Shown here piece after piece: positions 1 through 7,083 of a stretch of DNA of 20,828 nt (positions are counted from its first letter, which is position 1; every line of letters starts with the position of its first letter). Origin of the DNA: JAJFFW01 sp963922595 (GTDB taxonomy: Bacteria > Pseudomonadota > Alphaproteobacteria > Caulobacterales > Parvularculaceae). The translations under genes and the position numbers were made by a program. The notes under the pieces were generated by a model, which worked only from the letters and a program-made list of their open reading frames with translations, was not told the DNA's origin and did not search any database. The stretch lies in NCBI GenBank assembly GCA_963922595.1, contig CAWUIM010000058.1:1-20828 (forward strand). Reading direction: 5' to 3'.

Positions 1-142
1 CATGGCCGGCGCGCGCATGGTCAGCGTGCCCGTGCGTAATCACCGCCCGGTCCACCGCCGCCACCGGATCGATATAAAAATCGCCAGGCGAACAATAAAT
101 TCCCTTCGGCGTCGGATGGAGAATAGCGTCAAAAGCAGTCAT
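1..142 (-). CDS. Ligase-associated DNA damage response exonuclease, N-terminal fragment
   Basis: Only the first 47 codons are inside the window; the gene continues off the left edge. The protein starts MTAFDAILHPTPKGIYCSPG and reaches HGHADHARAGH at residues 37-47, the HxHxDH metal-binding motif of the metallo-beta-lactamase fold (H37, H39, D41, H42). The opening (TPKGIYC, then a buried strand ending in VITHGHADH) matches the mRNA-3'-end-processing-factor-like exonucleases encoded with bacterial ATP-dependent ligases in the LADD set. That assignment is strengthened by the Lhr helicase and PdeM genes 3 kb away. The start is the ATG at 142-140. There is no strong Shine-Dalgarno sequence; on the coding strand TAGACT (156-151) precedes it by 8 nt, so a very short leader is possible. 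The ATP-dependent ligase normally next to it is not visible and would lie to the left. Confidence 0.82.
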   Translation of the reverse strand, partial: MTAFDAILHPTPKGIYCSPGDFYIDPVAAVDRAVITHGHADHARAGH

Positions 143-225
143 CGCCTGTCAGTCTAGCGCGGGGGCCATGCGAGCGGAAGAATCGGGGTGAGGATTGCCG
201 CCAGCGGGCTTCTTCCACAGTTGAA

Positions 226-741
226 TTAGGGGGAATGCCGAAGACGGCGAAGCGCGCCAATTATTAGGGCAAAGATCGCGACGCCAAGGCCCATTAAAAA
301 CAGAACAAGTTTAATCGGCGTCGCCCACCCTTTAAGGGGCAGAAAAGAAAAGTCGCCATTCAAAATCATGACCTGCGAAAACCCCTCGATGAGATCGACC
401 GGCGCCACCAAAATGCTGGGGAGCGCAAGCCATGGTCCGACGCGTGGGAAAAAACGCAACGCAACGCCAATGAATAAGATTGAATATGCAATGGGGTAGG
501 CGACATCAAGCGTTCCCGTTGTCCAGGCGTGGACGGCCCTTTGTGTCGCGGTCATGTTTCGAACATGATCGATGATGGCTTGTCGGTTCCACATTTCATC
601 AATGATTTCGAAGTCCCAGATGCGCATGATCGTCACAAAACCGACAGTCATGACGACAGTAGCGATAAAGCTCGACCAGAGCGTTGTATCGCGCGTTAGA
701 AAATTCCGAATTCGGTTATTGGCGGATCCGTATTCCGGCAT
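226..741 (-). CDS. Four-helix integral membrane protein of unknown function
   Basis: A 171-residue protein I do not recognise. Four hydrophobic segments lie at roughly residues 22-42, 78-98, 101-120 and 141-164, followed by a short basic tail (LRRLRHSP). The stretch between helices 1 and 2 is polar, with IIDEMW and MTATQRAVHAW. Helices 2-3 carry acidic residues (DVAYPIAY, PVDLIEG) that could line a polar interior. The start chosen is the ATG at 741-739, preceded on the coding strand by GAGGGG at good spacing; an in-frame TTG at 765 would add eight residues but has no ribosome site. TTGAAA on the coding strand near 790 could be part of a promoter. The base composition is visibly more AT-rich than the flanking LADD genes. 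It reads leftward toward the exonuclease, 83 nt away, so the two may share a transcript. Real gene likely; function unknown. Confidence 0.7.
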   Translation of the reverse strand: MPEYGSANNRIRNFLTRDTTLWSSFIATVVMTVGFVTIMRIWDFEIIDEMWNRQAIIDHVRNMTATQRAVHAWTTGTLDVAYPIAYSILFIGVALRFFPRVGPWLALPSILVAPVDLIEGFSQVMILNGDFSFLPLKGWATPIKLVLFLMGLGVAIFALIIGALRRLRHSP

Positions 742-921
742 TGCGCCCCTCGCCCTATATCTCAATACGCCCGATCATACGTCATTTCAAAACGACTAAT
801 CCATAAGGCGTGTTGGAGTAGAGGCGACGCAAAAACCGCGGCTTCGGTGTGTGATTCATGTTGGTGGCGCCGGTATTTTCCAGCTGTCGAACAAAGAATG
901 TGCGATTATCGCGGCCTATTT

Positions 922-943
922 TGCAGTATGGATGCATACTGCA
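922..943. promoter_or_regulatory. 22-bp inverted repeat, candidate operator
   Basis: Arms TGCAGTATG (922-930) and CATACTGCA (935-943) are perfect reverse complements of 9 bases around a 4-base centre (gatg). The core also reads GTA-N8-TAC. It lies about 64 bases upstream of the best -35 candidate for the S9 peptidase and about 180 bases from the membrane-protein start, so it could serve either or both divergent genes. No T-run follows, so it is not a terminator. The binding protein is unknown and no regulator gene is adjacent. Confidence 0.5.
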
Positions 944-1006
944 TTCAGGTCCTTAATCCTGAAATCTGGTCCACTGCGCTGCTTCATCACAAAACCCCGC
1001 AAACTC

Positions 1007-1036
1007 TTGACCAATCTTCAAAAAATTTTGCACTAT
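1007..1036 (+). promoter_or_regulatory. Candidate sigma-70-type promoter of the S9 peptidase gene
   Basis: TTGACC (1007-1012) matches five of six -35 consensus bases and is followed by an A/T-rich spacer of 18 bases and a weak -10 (CACTAT, 1031-1036). Transcription would begin near 1043, leaving a leader of about 20 bases that contains the GAGGGG ribosome site (1055-1060). The -10 is poor, so the assignment is tentative. Confidence 0.3.
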
Positions 1037-1065
1037 TGATAAAAAAGGGGCTTAGAGGGGCGAAT

Positions 1066-3030
1066 ATGCGGGTTTTATTAGCATTAATTTTCATGCTTTC
1101 TTGGGCAGGGGCGGCGGATGCTTTACCACCTTTGGAAGTTTACGGCGATTTGCCGAGCAACCGTGCGATGTCGATCTCGCCGGACGGGCGGCGGCTCGCG
1201 CGGATAAATATGCGCGACAGCGTCGAGGCGCTTCTCGTTTATGATTTCGACGAAAAGAAAAATTTGGGCGGCGTCAACACCTCAAAGGTGAAGACGCAGA
1301 ACACGCGGTTTATCAGCGACAAACATGTGATTTTGCGCGCGTCGGAAACGACGCGGGTGTCGGGTTTTCGGGGCGAGTTCGAATACTCCGCCGCCTTCGC
1401 TTACAATGTGGAAACGGACAAATTGAAATTGCTGTTGCGCGGCACTGAAGAACTGTATCCCGCTCAATCGGGACTCGGTCGTATTGTGGGGTACAGCCCG
1501 CAGAAGAAAGACTATGTCTATATGCCGGGCTTTCTCGGCGCACGCGGCTCCGATCCTACATTCGGTTTGTTGCAAGTGAACCTCGATACGGGCCGCGGAC
1601 GCGTCATCAATCGCGGCAGCGCGGACACCATCGACTGGTTTGTGAACAAAGACGGCGACGTAATCGCCGAGGAAAAATATAACGACAGGCGGGATCTCTA
1701 CACCATTGAGATGCGTGTGGACGGCAAGCTGCGCAAGATCTTCGAGCGAAAGGCGGCGCGTCCGCCGCTGTCGATCGTTGGATACAAGCCTGACGAATCC
1801 GCATTGATCGTGTCGCTCCGTAATGACGGGGACTATTTCAATCTGGCGGAACTGACCCCGGATGGAAAATTATCGGGGCCCATCTTCCAACGTGGCGACG
1901 CGGACGTGGACCGGGTCATCAATAATGTGAACCGGGTCGTTTTCGGTGTGGAATATTCAGGGATTTATCCACGATATGATTTCTTCGACGACGAGCTGGA
2001 CGATTTCGCCGAACAGATCGCCCTGATGTTTCCAGACGCCGCCGTCACGCTGTCTGATTGGACCGACGATCTGAACTTCTTCATTTTCCGCGTGGCGGGC
2101 GGCGCGCTTGCGCCCAGCTACCACCTGTTCGACCGGCAGAACACGAAACTCATCCGTGTCGGGAACGCCTATGAAGAGATCAATGACGAAGATGCGGCGG
2201 AGGTGGTGAGCATCGCCTATAAAGCGCGGGACGGCGTGCGCATTCCCTCGCTCCTGACGCGTCCGCGCGACTGGACCCCCGAGACACCGCGTCCGACCAT
2301 CATTATGCCCCATGGCGGACCGGAGTCCTATGACGCAATGGGCTTTGACTGGATGGCCCAATATTTTGCCACCCGCGGCTATCTGGTGCTGCAGCCGAAC
2401 TTCCGCGGATCGGATGGCTTCGGCGCCGAGCACCGCAATGCGGGGCGCGGCAATTGGGGGCGCGGCGTGATGCAGCATGACGTCACCGACGGGCTGAACG
2501 CGCTGATCAAAACAAAGTGGGCCGATCCGGACCGCGTCTGCATTATTGGCGCGAGCTATGGCGGATACGCGGCGCTGGCGGGCGGCGCGTTCACGCCGGA
2601 TCTTTATAAGTGCGTCGCGGCGATCGCGCCCGTCGCTGATCTGCCGAGGATGCTTTACGATGAGCGTCAGGATCACGGCAAAGACAGTTGGGTTTTTGAC
2701 TACTGGAAGGAATTGATCGGCGATCCGCGCGCCGGGCGTGACAAGTTGAAATTAATTTCCCCATCGGAGCACGCCGACCAGTTTAAGGCGCCGGTGCTGT
2801 TGATCCACGGCAATGACGACACTGTCGTACCCTATCGCCAGAGCGCGATCATGGAACGCGCGCTGAAACGCGCCGGGAAAGAGGTGGAGATGGTGAAGCT
2901 GAAGGGCGGCGACCATTGGCTTTCCACAAGCGACGCCCGGCTCGACACGTTGCGCGCGCTCGACCGGTTTGTGGCCCGCACAATCGGTCCGGACGCTGTG
3001 GCGACAGGCGGAACCAGCGGCGGCGAGTAA
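1066..3030 (+). CDS. Secreted S9 family (prolyl oligopeptidase-type) serine peptidase
   Basis: 654 residues from the ATG at 1066, which has GAGGGG 5 bases upstream. The frame is open further back, but the start at 1066 opens directly into a signal peptide (MRVLLALIFMLSWAGAADA, cleavage likely before LPPLE). The N-terminal half (about 20-390) is a beta-propeller-like region of repeated DxxxG strands typical of the family. The C-terminal alpha/beta hydrolase domain begins near KARDGVRIPSLLTRP and has MPHGGPE, the nucleophile motif GASYGG (S497), HGNDDTVVP (D585) and GGDHW (H617), so the catalytic triad is complete. The family cleaves peptides, usually at prolyl or related bonds; a periplasmic dipeptidyl/acylaminoacyl peptidase role in nutrient or peptide turnover is inferred. 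It sits alone between two LADD halves, with a possible hairpin terminator immediately after the stop. The exact substrate specificity cannot be read from sequence. Confidence 0.93.
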   Translation: MRVLLALIFMLSWAGAADALPPLEVYGDLPSNRAMSISPDGRRLARINMRDSVEALLVYDFDEKKNLGGVNTSKVKTQNTRFISDKHVILRASETTRVSGFRGEFEYSAAFAYNVETDKLKLLLRGTEELYPAQSGLGRIVGYSPQKKDYVYMPGFLGARGSDPTFGLLQVNLDTGRGRVINRGSADTIDWFVNKDGDVIAEEKYNDRRDLYTIEMRVDGKLRKIFERKAARPPLSIVGYKPDESALIVSLRNDGDYFNLAELTPDGKLSGPIFQRGDADVDRVINNVNRVVFGVEYSGIYPRYDFFDDELDDFAEQIALMFPDAAVTLSDWTDDLNFFIFRVAGGALAPSYHLFDRQNTKLIRVGNAYEEINDEDAAEVVSIAYKARDGVRIPSLLTRPRDWTPETPRPTIIMPHGGPESYDAMGFDWMAQYFATRGYLVLQPNFRGSDGFGAEHRNAGRGNWGRGVMQHDVTDGLNALIKTKWADPDRVCIIGASYGGYAALAGGAFTPDLYKCVAAIAPVADLPRMLYDERQDHGKDSWVFDYWKELIGDPRAGRDKLKLISPSEHADQFKAPVLLIHGNDDTVVPYRQSAIMERALKRAGKEVEMVKLKGGDHWLSTSDARLDTLRALDRFVARTIGPDAVATGGTSGGE

Positions 3031-3055
3031 CGGATGAGCTGCGGCGCCGCATCCG
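3031..3055 (+). terminator. Weak hairpin after the S9 peptidase gene
   Basis: CGGATG (3031-3036) and CATCCG (3050-3055) form a 6-bp stem starting at the base after the stop codon. The intervening GCGGCGCCGC is itself self-complementary. It is followed by tctgttct rather than a clean T-run, so it could be an inefficient or Rho-assisted terminator. Confidence 0.35.
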
Positions 3056-3079
3056 TCTGTTCTGAAGTCGGGGAAACGC

Positions 3080-3085
3080 TATACT
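3080..3085 (+). promoter_or_regulatory. Candidate -10 element of a leaderless lhr transcript
   Basis: TATACT matches five of six -10 bases and ends 6 nt before the ATG at 3092, so the standard -7 to +1 distance would put transcription initiation on the A of the start codon. There is no Shine-Dalgarno sequence in front of that ATG. No good -35 is seen 16-18 bases upstream, which suggests an activator or weak basal expression. Confidence 0.35.
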
Positions 3086-3091
3086 CCATCT

Positions 3092-5554
3092 ATGGCCGAC
3101 GGCGTCCCTCCGGCAGAGTTGCTGCCCGATGTTTTTTCAAGCTGGTTCGCCGCGCGCGGCTGGGCGGCGCGGCCGCACCAGCTCGCCTGTCTTGAAGCGG
3201 GCCTCGCCGGGCGTTCGCATCTTCTGATTGCGCCAACAGGCGGCGGCAAAACTCTCGCCGGATTTTTGCCAAGCCTCGTCGATCTTCATCGCAATGGCGG
3301 CGGCGGTGGTCTGCATACGCTCTATATTTCGCCGTTGAAAGCGCTGTCGGTGGATGTTGCGCGTAACGTGGAAGCGCCTGTCGCTGAAATGAAGCTTGAC
3401 GTCAGCCTTGAGACCCGCACCGGCGACACGCCGCAAGCGCGCCGGCGCCGTCAGAAATTGAACCCGCCGGACATTCTCCTGACGACACCGGAACAGGTGG
3501 CGCTGCTCCTTGCGAACAAAGAGGCCAAAGACTTCTTCCGTTCCCTCAAATGCGTGATCCTTGATGAAATTCACTCGCTCGTTGGCGTCAAACGCGGTCA
3601 CCTGCTGGGGCTTGGTCTAGCGCGTCTGCGAAAATATGCCCCGCATCTTCGCGTCACCGGCCTGTCGGCGACCGTGCCGGACGCGGCCCCGATGCTGTCG
3701 TACCTGACGCCGCAAGATGGGCGCGGCGCGGCGGCCCAACTGATCATGGCCGACAGCGGCGCTGAAGCGGTCGTCGACGTGATGAATTCCGAAGAACGCA
3801 TCCCCTGGTCCGGCCATTCGGCGCGTCACGCGTGGGCCGAAGTATATGACGCGATCAGGAACGCCAGCATGACGCTCGTGTTCGTTAACACGCGCGCGCA
3901 AGCGGAGATGACTTTTCAGGCCTTGTGGACGCTGAACGACGACAATCTGCCGATCGCGCTCCACCACGGCTCGCTTGATGTGGGGCGGCGGCGCAAGGTG
4001 GAGGCGGCGATGGTGCGCGGCGATTTGCGCGCCGTTGTCTGCACATCGACGCTCGATCTCGGCATCGACTGGGGCGATGTGGACCTCGTAATCCAGATTG
4101 GCGCGCCCAAAGGCGCAAGCCGGCTCACTCAAAGGATCGGTCGCGCCAATCACCGCATGAATGAGCCGAGCCGTGCGCTGCTTGTGCCGTCCAATCGCCT
4201 TGAGGTGTTGGAATGCTTCGCCGCCAAAGACGCGATCGAGGCGGGCGATCTTGACGGCGAACCGCCGCGTGACGGTGCGCTCGACGTGCTCGCGCAGCAT
4301 ATTATGGGCATGGCGTGCGCGGAGCCCTTCGATCCGGATGATCTTTATAATGAGATTAGTTCAGTTTCCCTTTACGCGGATTTGCCGCGCGAGACCTTCG
4401 AGCGCGCGCTGCAATTTGTGGCCACAGGCGGCTATGCGCTCAAAACCTATGACCGATACAAGCGCATCGTGAAAACGAAAGAGGGCCTTTACCGCGTCCG
4501 CAACGCCCAGGTCGCGCAACAATACCGGATGAATGTGGGCACGATCGTCGAAGCGGCGACATTGAATGTGCGCCTCGCTTCGAAGAAAGGGCCGAAACGT
4601 CCGGGCCGCATTCTCGGCACCGTAGAAGAATGGCTGATCGAACATATGGCGCCGGGTGATACGTTCCTGTTCGCCGGCGAAGTCTTGCGCCTCGAAGGCG
4701 TTGAAGGAACAGATGCGCTCGTCTCCAAAGCCGCCGGGGAGCAGCCTAAAGTGTCGTCATGGAACGGCGGCAAGTTTCCCTTTTCCACGTTTCTGGCCGG
4801 GCGCGTGCGCGAGATGATCCATGACCCGGGGCAGTGGGCGTCGCTGCCGGACCCGGTGCGCGACTGGCTTCAGATGCAGCGCGATGTTTCCGTCATTCCT
4901 GATCCGGATGAATTGCTTGTGGAGACATTTCCCAATATGGGTCGGCATTTCCTTGTGTGTTATCCTTTTGATGGGCAATTGGCGCATCAAACGTTGGGCA
5001 TGCTGTTGACGCGGCGGCTCGAACGGCTCGGCAAGCAACCGTTCGGTTTCGTGGGCGGCGAATATGCGCTTTCCGTCTGGGGACGGAAAGATATGTCGGA
5101 CGTGGATATGACCGATCTCTTTTCCGAAGACATGCTGACGGACGATCTGGAGGAGTGGCTGCAGGAGTCGATCCTCATGAAGCGCACCTTTCGCAATTGC
5201 GCGATTATTGCGGGCCTTATTGAGCGACGCTATCCGGGGCAGGAGAAAACAGGGCGACAAGTGACGTTTTCAGCGGATCTTATCTATGACGTCCTGAAAG
5301 AACATGAGCCAGACCATATTCTCCTGCAGGCGGCTTGGGATGACGCCGCCGGAGGCTTCCTCGATCTGAAACGGCTGGCGAATTTGCTGGCGCGCGTGAA
5401 GGGCAATGTGCGCCACACCGCGCTTGAGCGCGTTTCGCCGCTCGCTGTGCCGGTGATGCTGGAGATCAATCGCGAAGCGGTGCACGGCGACGCGCAGGAG
5501 GCGATGTTGAAGGAAACGTCGGAAGCGATCATTGAGACGGCCATGCGTCGTTGA
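3092..5554 (+). CDS. lhr: Ligase-associated DNA damage response DEXH-box helicase (Lhr core type)
   Basis: An 820-residue superfamily 2 DNA helicase of the normal length for bacterial LADD helicases. Motif I is APTGGGKT (47-54), motif II is DEIH (158-161), motif III is SAT (192-194), motif V is LDLGIDWGDVDLV (321-333) and motif VI is QRIGRANHR (347-355). A long C-terminal region (about 370-820) follows, corresponding to the winged-helix and Lhr-specific domains. Lhr enzymes translocate 3'-5' on single-stranded DNA and unwind RNA:DNA hybrids. In LADD loci the helicase is encoded with an ATP-dependent ligase, a nuclease and PdeM. The start at the ATG in tatggccgac is accepted because the next residues lead directly into the helicase Q-like region (RPHQ), although no ribosome site is present. 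It lies 70 nt ahead of pdeM on the same strand. Confidence 0.93.
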   Translation: MADGVPPAELLPDVFSSWFAARGWAARPHQLACLEAGLAGRSHLLIAPTGGGKTLAGFLPSLVDLHRNGGGGGLHTLYISPLKALSVDVARNVEAPVAEMKLDVSLETRTGDTPQARRRRQKLNPPDILLTTPEQVALLLANKEAKDFFRSLKCVILDEIHSLVGVKRGHLLGLGLARLRKYAPHLRVTGLSATVPDAAPMLSYLTPQDGRGAAAQLIMADSGAEAVVDVMNSEERIPWSGHSARHAWAEVYDAIRNASMTLVFVNTRAQAEMTFQALWTLNDDNLPIALHHGSLDVGRRRKVEAAMVRGDLRAVVCTSTLDLGIDWGDVDLVIQIGAPKGASRLTQRIGRANHRMNEPSRALLVPSNRLEVLECFAAKDAIEAGDLDGEPPRDGALDVLAQHIMGMACAEPFDPDDLYNEISSVSLYADLPRETFERALQFVATGGYALKTYDRYKRIVKTKEGLYRVRNAQVAQQYRMNVGTIVEAATLNVRLASKKGPKRPGRILGTVEEWLIEHMAPGDTFLFAGEVLRLEGVEGTDALVSKAAGEQPKVSSWNGGKFPFSTFLAGRVREMIHDPGQWASLPDPVRDWLQMQRDVSVIPDPDELLVETFPNMGRHFLVCYPFDGQLAHQTLGMLLTRRLERLGKQPFGFVGGEYALSVWGRKDMSDVDMTDLFSEDMLTDDLEEWLQESILMKRTFRNCAIIAGLIERRYPGQEKTGRQVTFSADLIYDVLKEHEPDHILLQAAWDDAAGGFLDLKRLANLLARVKGNVRHTALERVSPLAVPVMLEINREAVHGDAQEAMLKETSEAIIETAMRR

Positions 5555-5589
5555 CGAAAATTCTTGCTAAAAAATCGTGCTGAAAATCC

Positions 5590-5617
5590 TTGAACGACTG
5601 TGAATCGTTCATACGAT
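5590..5617 (+). promoter_or_regulatory. Palindrome-spaced promoter candidate upstream of pdeM
   Basis: TGAACGA (5591-5597) and TCGTTCA (5605-5611) are perfect 7-base inverted arms around a 7-base centre. The same stretch reads as TTGAAC (5590-5595), a 16-base spacer and TACGAT (5612-5617), each matching four of six sigma-70 bases. The -10 ends 6 nt before the ATG at 5624, the spacing for a leaderless transcript. The palindrome would therefore lie between the -35 and -10, where a repressor or activator could act. It does not fit the alphaproteobacterial LexA pattern GTTC-N7-GTTC. Confidence 0.35.
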
Positions 5618-5623
5618 GCGCCC

Positions 5624-6328
5624 ATGAGCGCAACGACGATAAACCTGAATGGCGAAGAGCTCGTTCCCTTACCTGCGGGCGCGCTCTATTGGCCGGAGCG
5701 TGAGGCGCTCATCGTCGCCGATCTGCATTTTGAAAAGGGCTCCTCGTTCGGCGCGCGCGGCGTCATGTTGCCGCCCTATGATACGCGCACGACCCTTAGG
5801 CGGCTCGCCGCCATTGCCCGTGAGATGAAGCCGGCCCTCATTGTTTCACTCGGCGACGCGTTTCACGATCGCGGGTCGGAAGCGCGCATGGACGCCGACG
5901 ACGCGGCGCTCCTTGATGACTTGATCAGCGCCCATGACTGGCTCTGGGTTCTTGGCAATCACGACCCTGATCCGCCTAAACGCTTCGGCGGCGTTGTTGA
6001 AAAGCAGACGCGTGTCGGCGGGCTGTTCCTGACCCATGAGCCGGAAGTTGCACCTGAGGCTGGAGAGTTGGCCGGGCACCTGCATCCGTGTGCGCGGGTT
6101 CAGACGGGAAATAAAACGCTCCGCAGGCGGTGTTTCGTTACAGATGGCGCACGCATGGTGTTGCCGGCCTTCGGGGCTTATACGGGTGGGCTCAATATTC
6201 TCGATGAGGCGTTCGCGCCGTTATTCACTGACATGACTGCGTGGGTGATGGGCCGCGACGATGTCTATCCGATTGCGCGGTCAAATCTGGCGCCCGACGC
6301 GCCTGCGCTCCGCCAGCGCGCGGGGTGA
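5624..6328 (+). CDS. pdeM: Ligase-associated DNA damage response endonuclease/phosphoesterase PdeM
   Basis: 234 residues from the ATG at 5624. An upstream in-frame GTG at 5600 would add eight residues but falls inside a palindrome and has no ribosome site. The protein is a calcineurin-like metallophosphoesterase with all expected ligand motifs: ADLHFEKG (D33, H35), SLGDAFHD (D78), VLGNHD (N112, H113, D114), THEP (H138) and GHLHP (H152, H154). LHFEKGSSFGARG is characteristic of the PdeM branch found in LADD loci. The family is a manganese-dependent phosphoesterase/endonuclease thought to process DNA ends together with Lhr, the ligase and the exonuclease. It follows lhr by 70 nt and ends 18 nt from the stop codon of the convergent dienelactone-hydrolase-like gene. 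Confidence 0.92.
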   Translation: MSATTINLNGEELVPLPAGALYWPEREALIVADLHFEKGSSFGARGVMLPPYDTRTTLRRLAAIAREMKPALIVSLGDAFHDRGSEARMDADDAALLDDLISAHDWLWVLGNHDPDPPKRFGGVVEKQTRVGGLFLTHEPEVAPEAGELAGHLHPCARVQTGNKTLRRRCFVTDGARMVLPAFGAYTGGLNILDEAFAPLFTDMTAWVMGRDDVYPIARSNLAPDAPALRQRAG

Positions 6329-6346
6329 TTGCGGATACGCTAAGCG

Positions 6347-7066
6347 TTACGCGAAGCACTCAGCCAGAAATTCAACGAGCGACGCCCAGGAGCGATCGGC
6401 GGCGGTTTGGGAATAAACCGTTCCGAAGCCCGGATCGTTCGCCTGCGGATTGGTGAAGGCGTGCATCGTACCGCCATAAGCGTGGATCTGCCAGTCGGCG
6501 CCGCCCTTGGTCAGCTCATCCGCCAGCCCGACCATGGCGTCCGGCGGCGCCATTGGGTCGTCATACCCATGGAAGGCGATCACTTTCGCTTTGATCTTGT
6601 TGCCGCCGGTGTTGCCGGGCGGGTTGAAAAGGCCGTGAAATGACGCGACCGTTTTCACGTGGGCGCCGGTGCGGGCGATATCAAGCGCGCAAAGACCGCC
6701 GAAACAAAAGCCGAGCGCCCCAATCTTGCCGGCGTCGACCTCAGGGGCGTTTTTCACCACATCGACAATGTGCAGGAGGCGCGCTTGCAGCATCGCGCGA
6801 TCGGCGAGGAGCGGATCGATCAGCGCCTGACACTCTTCGTTGGTCGCGCCGGTGACGCCTTTGCCGAACAGATCAAGGGCAAACCCCGCATAGCCAAGGC
6901 CCGCCAGCTTTTTCGCCATGTCGACTTCGAAATCCTTGCGCCCCGCCCATGTGTGCGCGACGAGCACTGCAGGCCGGGGGCCTTCCTGCGTGTTGTCATA
7001 GGCGAGGACGCCTTCCAGCGCCGCGCCGTTGTGGTCATAGTCAATCGTCCGTGTCGTAATGGTCAT
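6347..7066 (-). CDS. Dienelactone hydrolase family protein
   Basis: A 239-residue cytoplasmic alpha/beta hydrolase. The nucleophile motif is GFCFGG with Cys121, the acid is in HGYDDP (D170) and the histidine is in GTMHAF (H202), giving the Cys-Asp-His triad typical of this family. The region VLVAHTWAG (35-42) supplies the oxyanion-side strand. Classical members open dienelactones in chlorocatechol degradation; most genomic homologues have unknown ester or lactone substrates, so no pathway is assigned. The ATG at 7066 has GGGAG upstream at good distance. It begins 17 nt after the pyruvate kinase stop codon on the same strand and is probably co-transcribed with it. No catechol-pathway genes are nearby, which argues against a dedicated aromatic-degradation role. 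Confidence 0.88.
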   Translation of the reverse strand: MTITTRTIDYDHNGAALEGVLAYDNTQEGPRPAVLVAHTWAGRKDFEVDMAKKLAGLGYAGFALDLFGKGVTGATNEECQALIDPLLADRAMLQARLLHIVDVVKNAPEVDAGKIGALGFCFGGLCALDIARTGAHVKTVASFHGLFNPPGNTGGNKIKAKVIAFHGYDDPMAPPDAMVGLADELTKGGADWQIHAYGGTMHAFTNPQANDPGFGTVYSQTAADRSWASLVEFLAECFA

Positions 7067-7083
7067 GGCTCTCTCCCGAGGAA

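Larger units (their letters stand above)
742..1065. other. Gene-free 324-base divergent upstream region
   Basis: This stretch separates the leftward membrane-protein gene from the rightward S9 peptidase gene. The peptidase frame stays open back to 847, but the residues there look like non-coding translation, and the signal peptide and ribosome site put the true start at 1066. The region is AT-rich compared with the genes around it. It holds a long inverted repeat (922-943), a TTGACC promoter candidate (1007-1036) and an A/T-rich run just before the peptidase ribosome site. No small gene with a convincing start and ribosome site is seen on either strand. Confidence 0.65.

Noticed and set aside
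742..765. TTG start adding eight residues to the membrane protein
   Set aside because: No ribosome site; the ATG at 741 has GAGGGG at proper distance.
847..1065. N-terminal extension of the S9 peptidase frame back to 847
   Set aside because: The extension is cysteine-rich and atypical, has no ribosome site, and would bury the signal peptide that begins at the ATG at 1066 with a good GAGGGG site.
1957..2676. 239-codon open frame antisense to the S9 peptidase
   Set aside because: Shadow of a real gene in GC-rich DNA; composition is rich in Arg/His/Ala and no domain or ribosome site is present.
3059..3069. GTTC half-site before lhr as a LexA box
   Set aside because: Alphaproteobacterial LexA sites need a second GTTC seven bases later; the sequence there is GGGG.
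3617..4300. 227-codon open frame antisense to lhr
   Set aside because: Shadow of the helicase gene, with no recognisable motif.
5600..5623. GTG start of pdeM eight codons upstream
   Set aside because: It lies inside a palindrome, has no ribosome site, and homology-like sequence begins after the ATG at 5624.
6337..6347. ACGCT-A-AGCGT palindrome as terminator between pdeM and the dienelactone-hydrolase-like gene
   Set aside because: A one-base loop cannot form a hairpin and no T-run follows on either strand.
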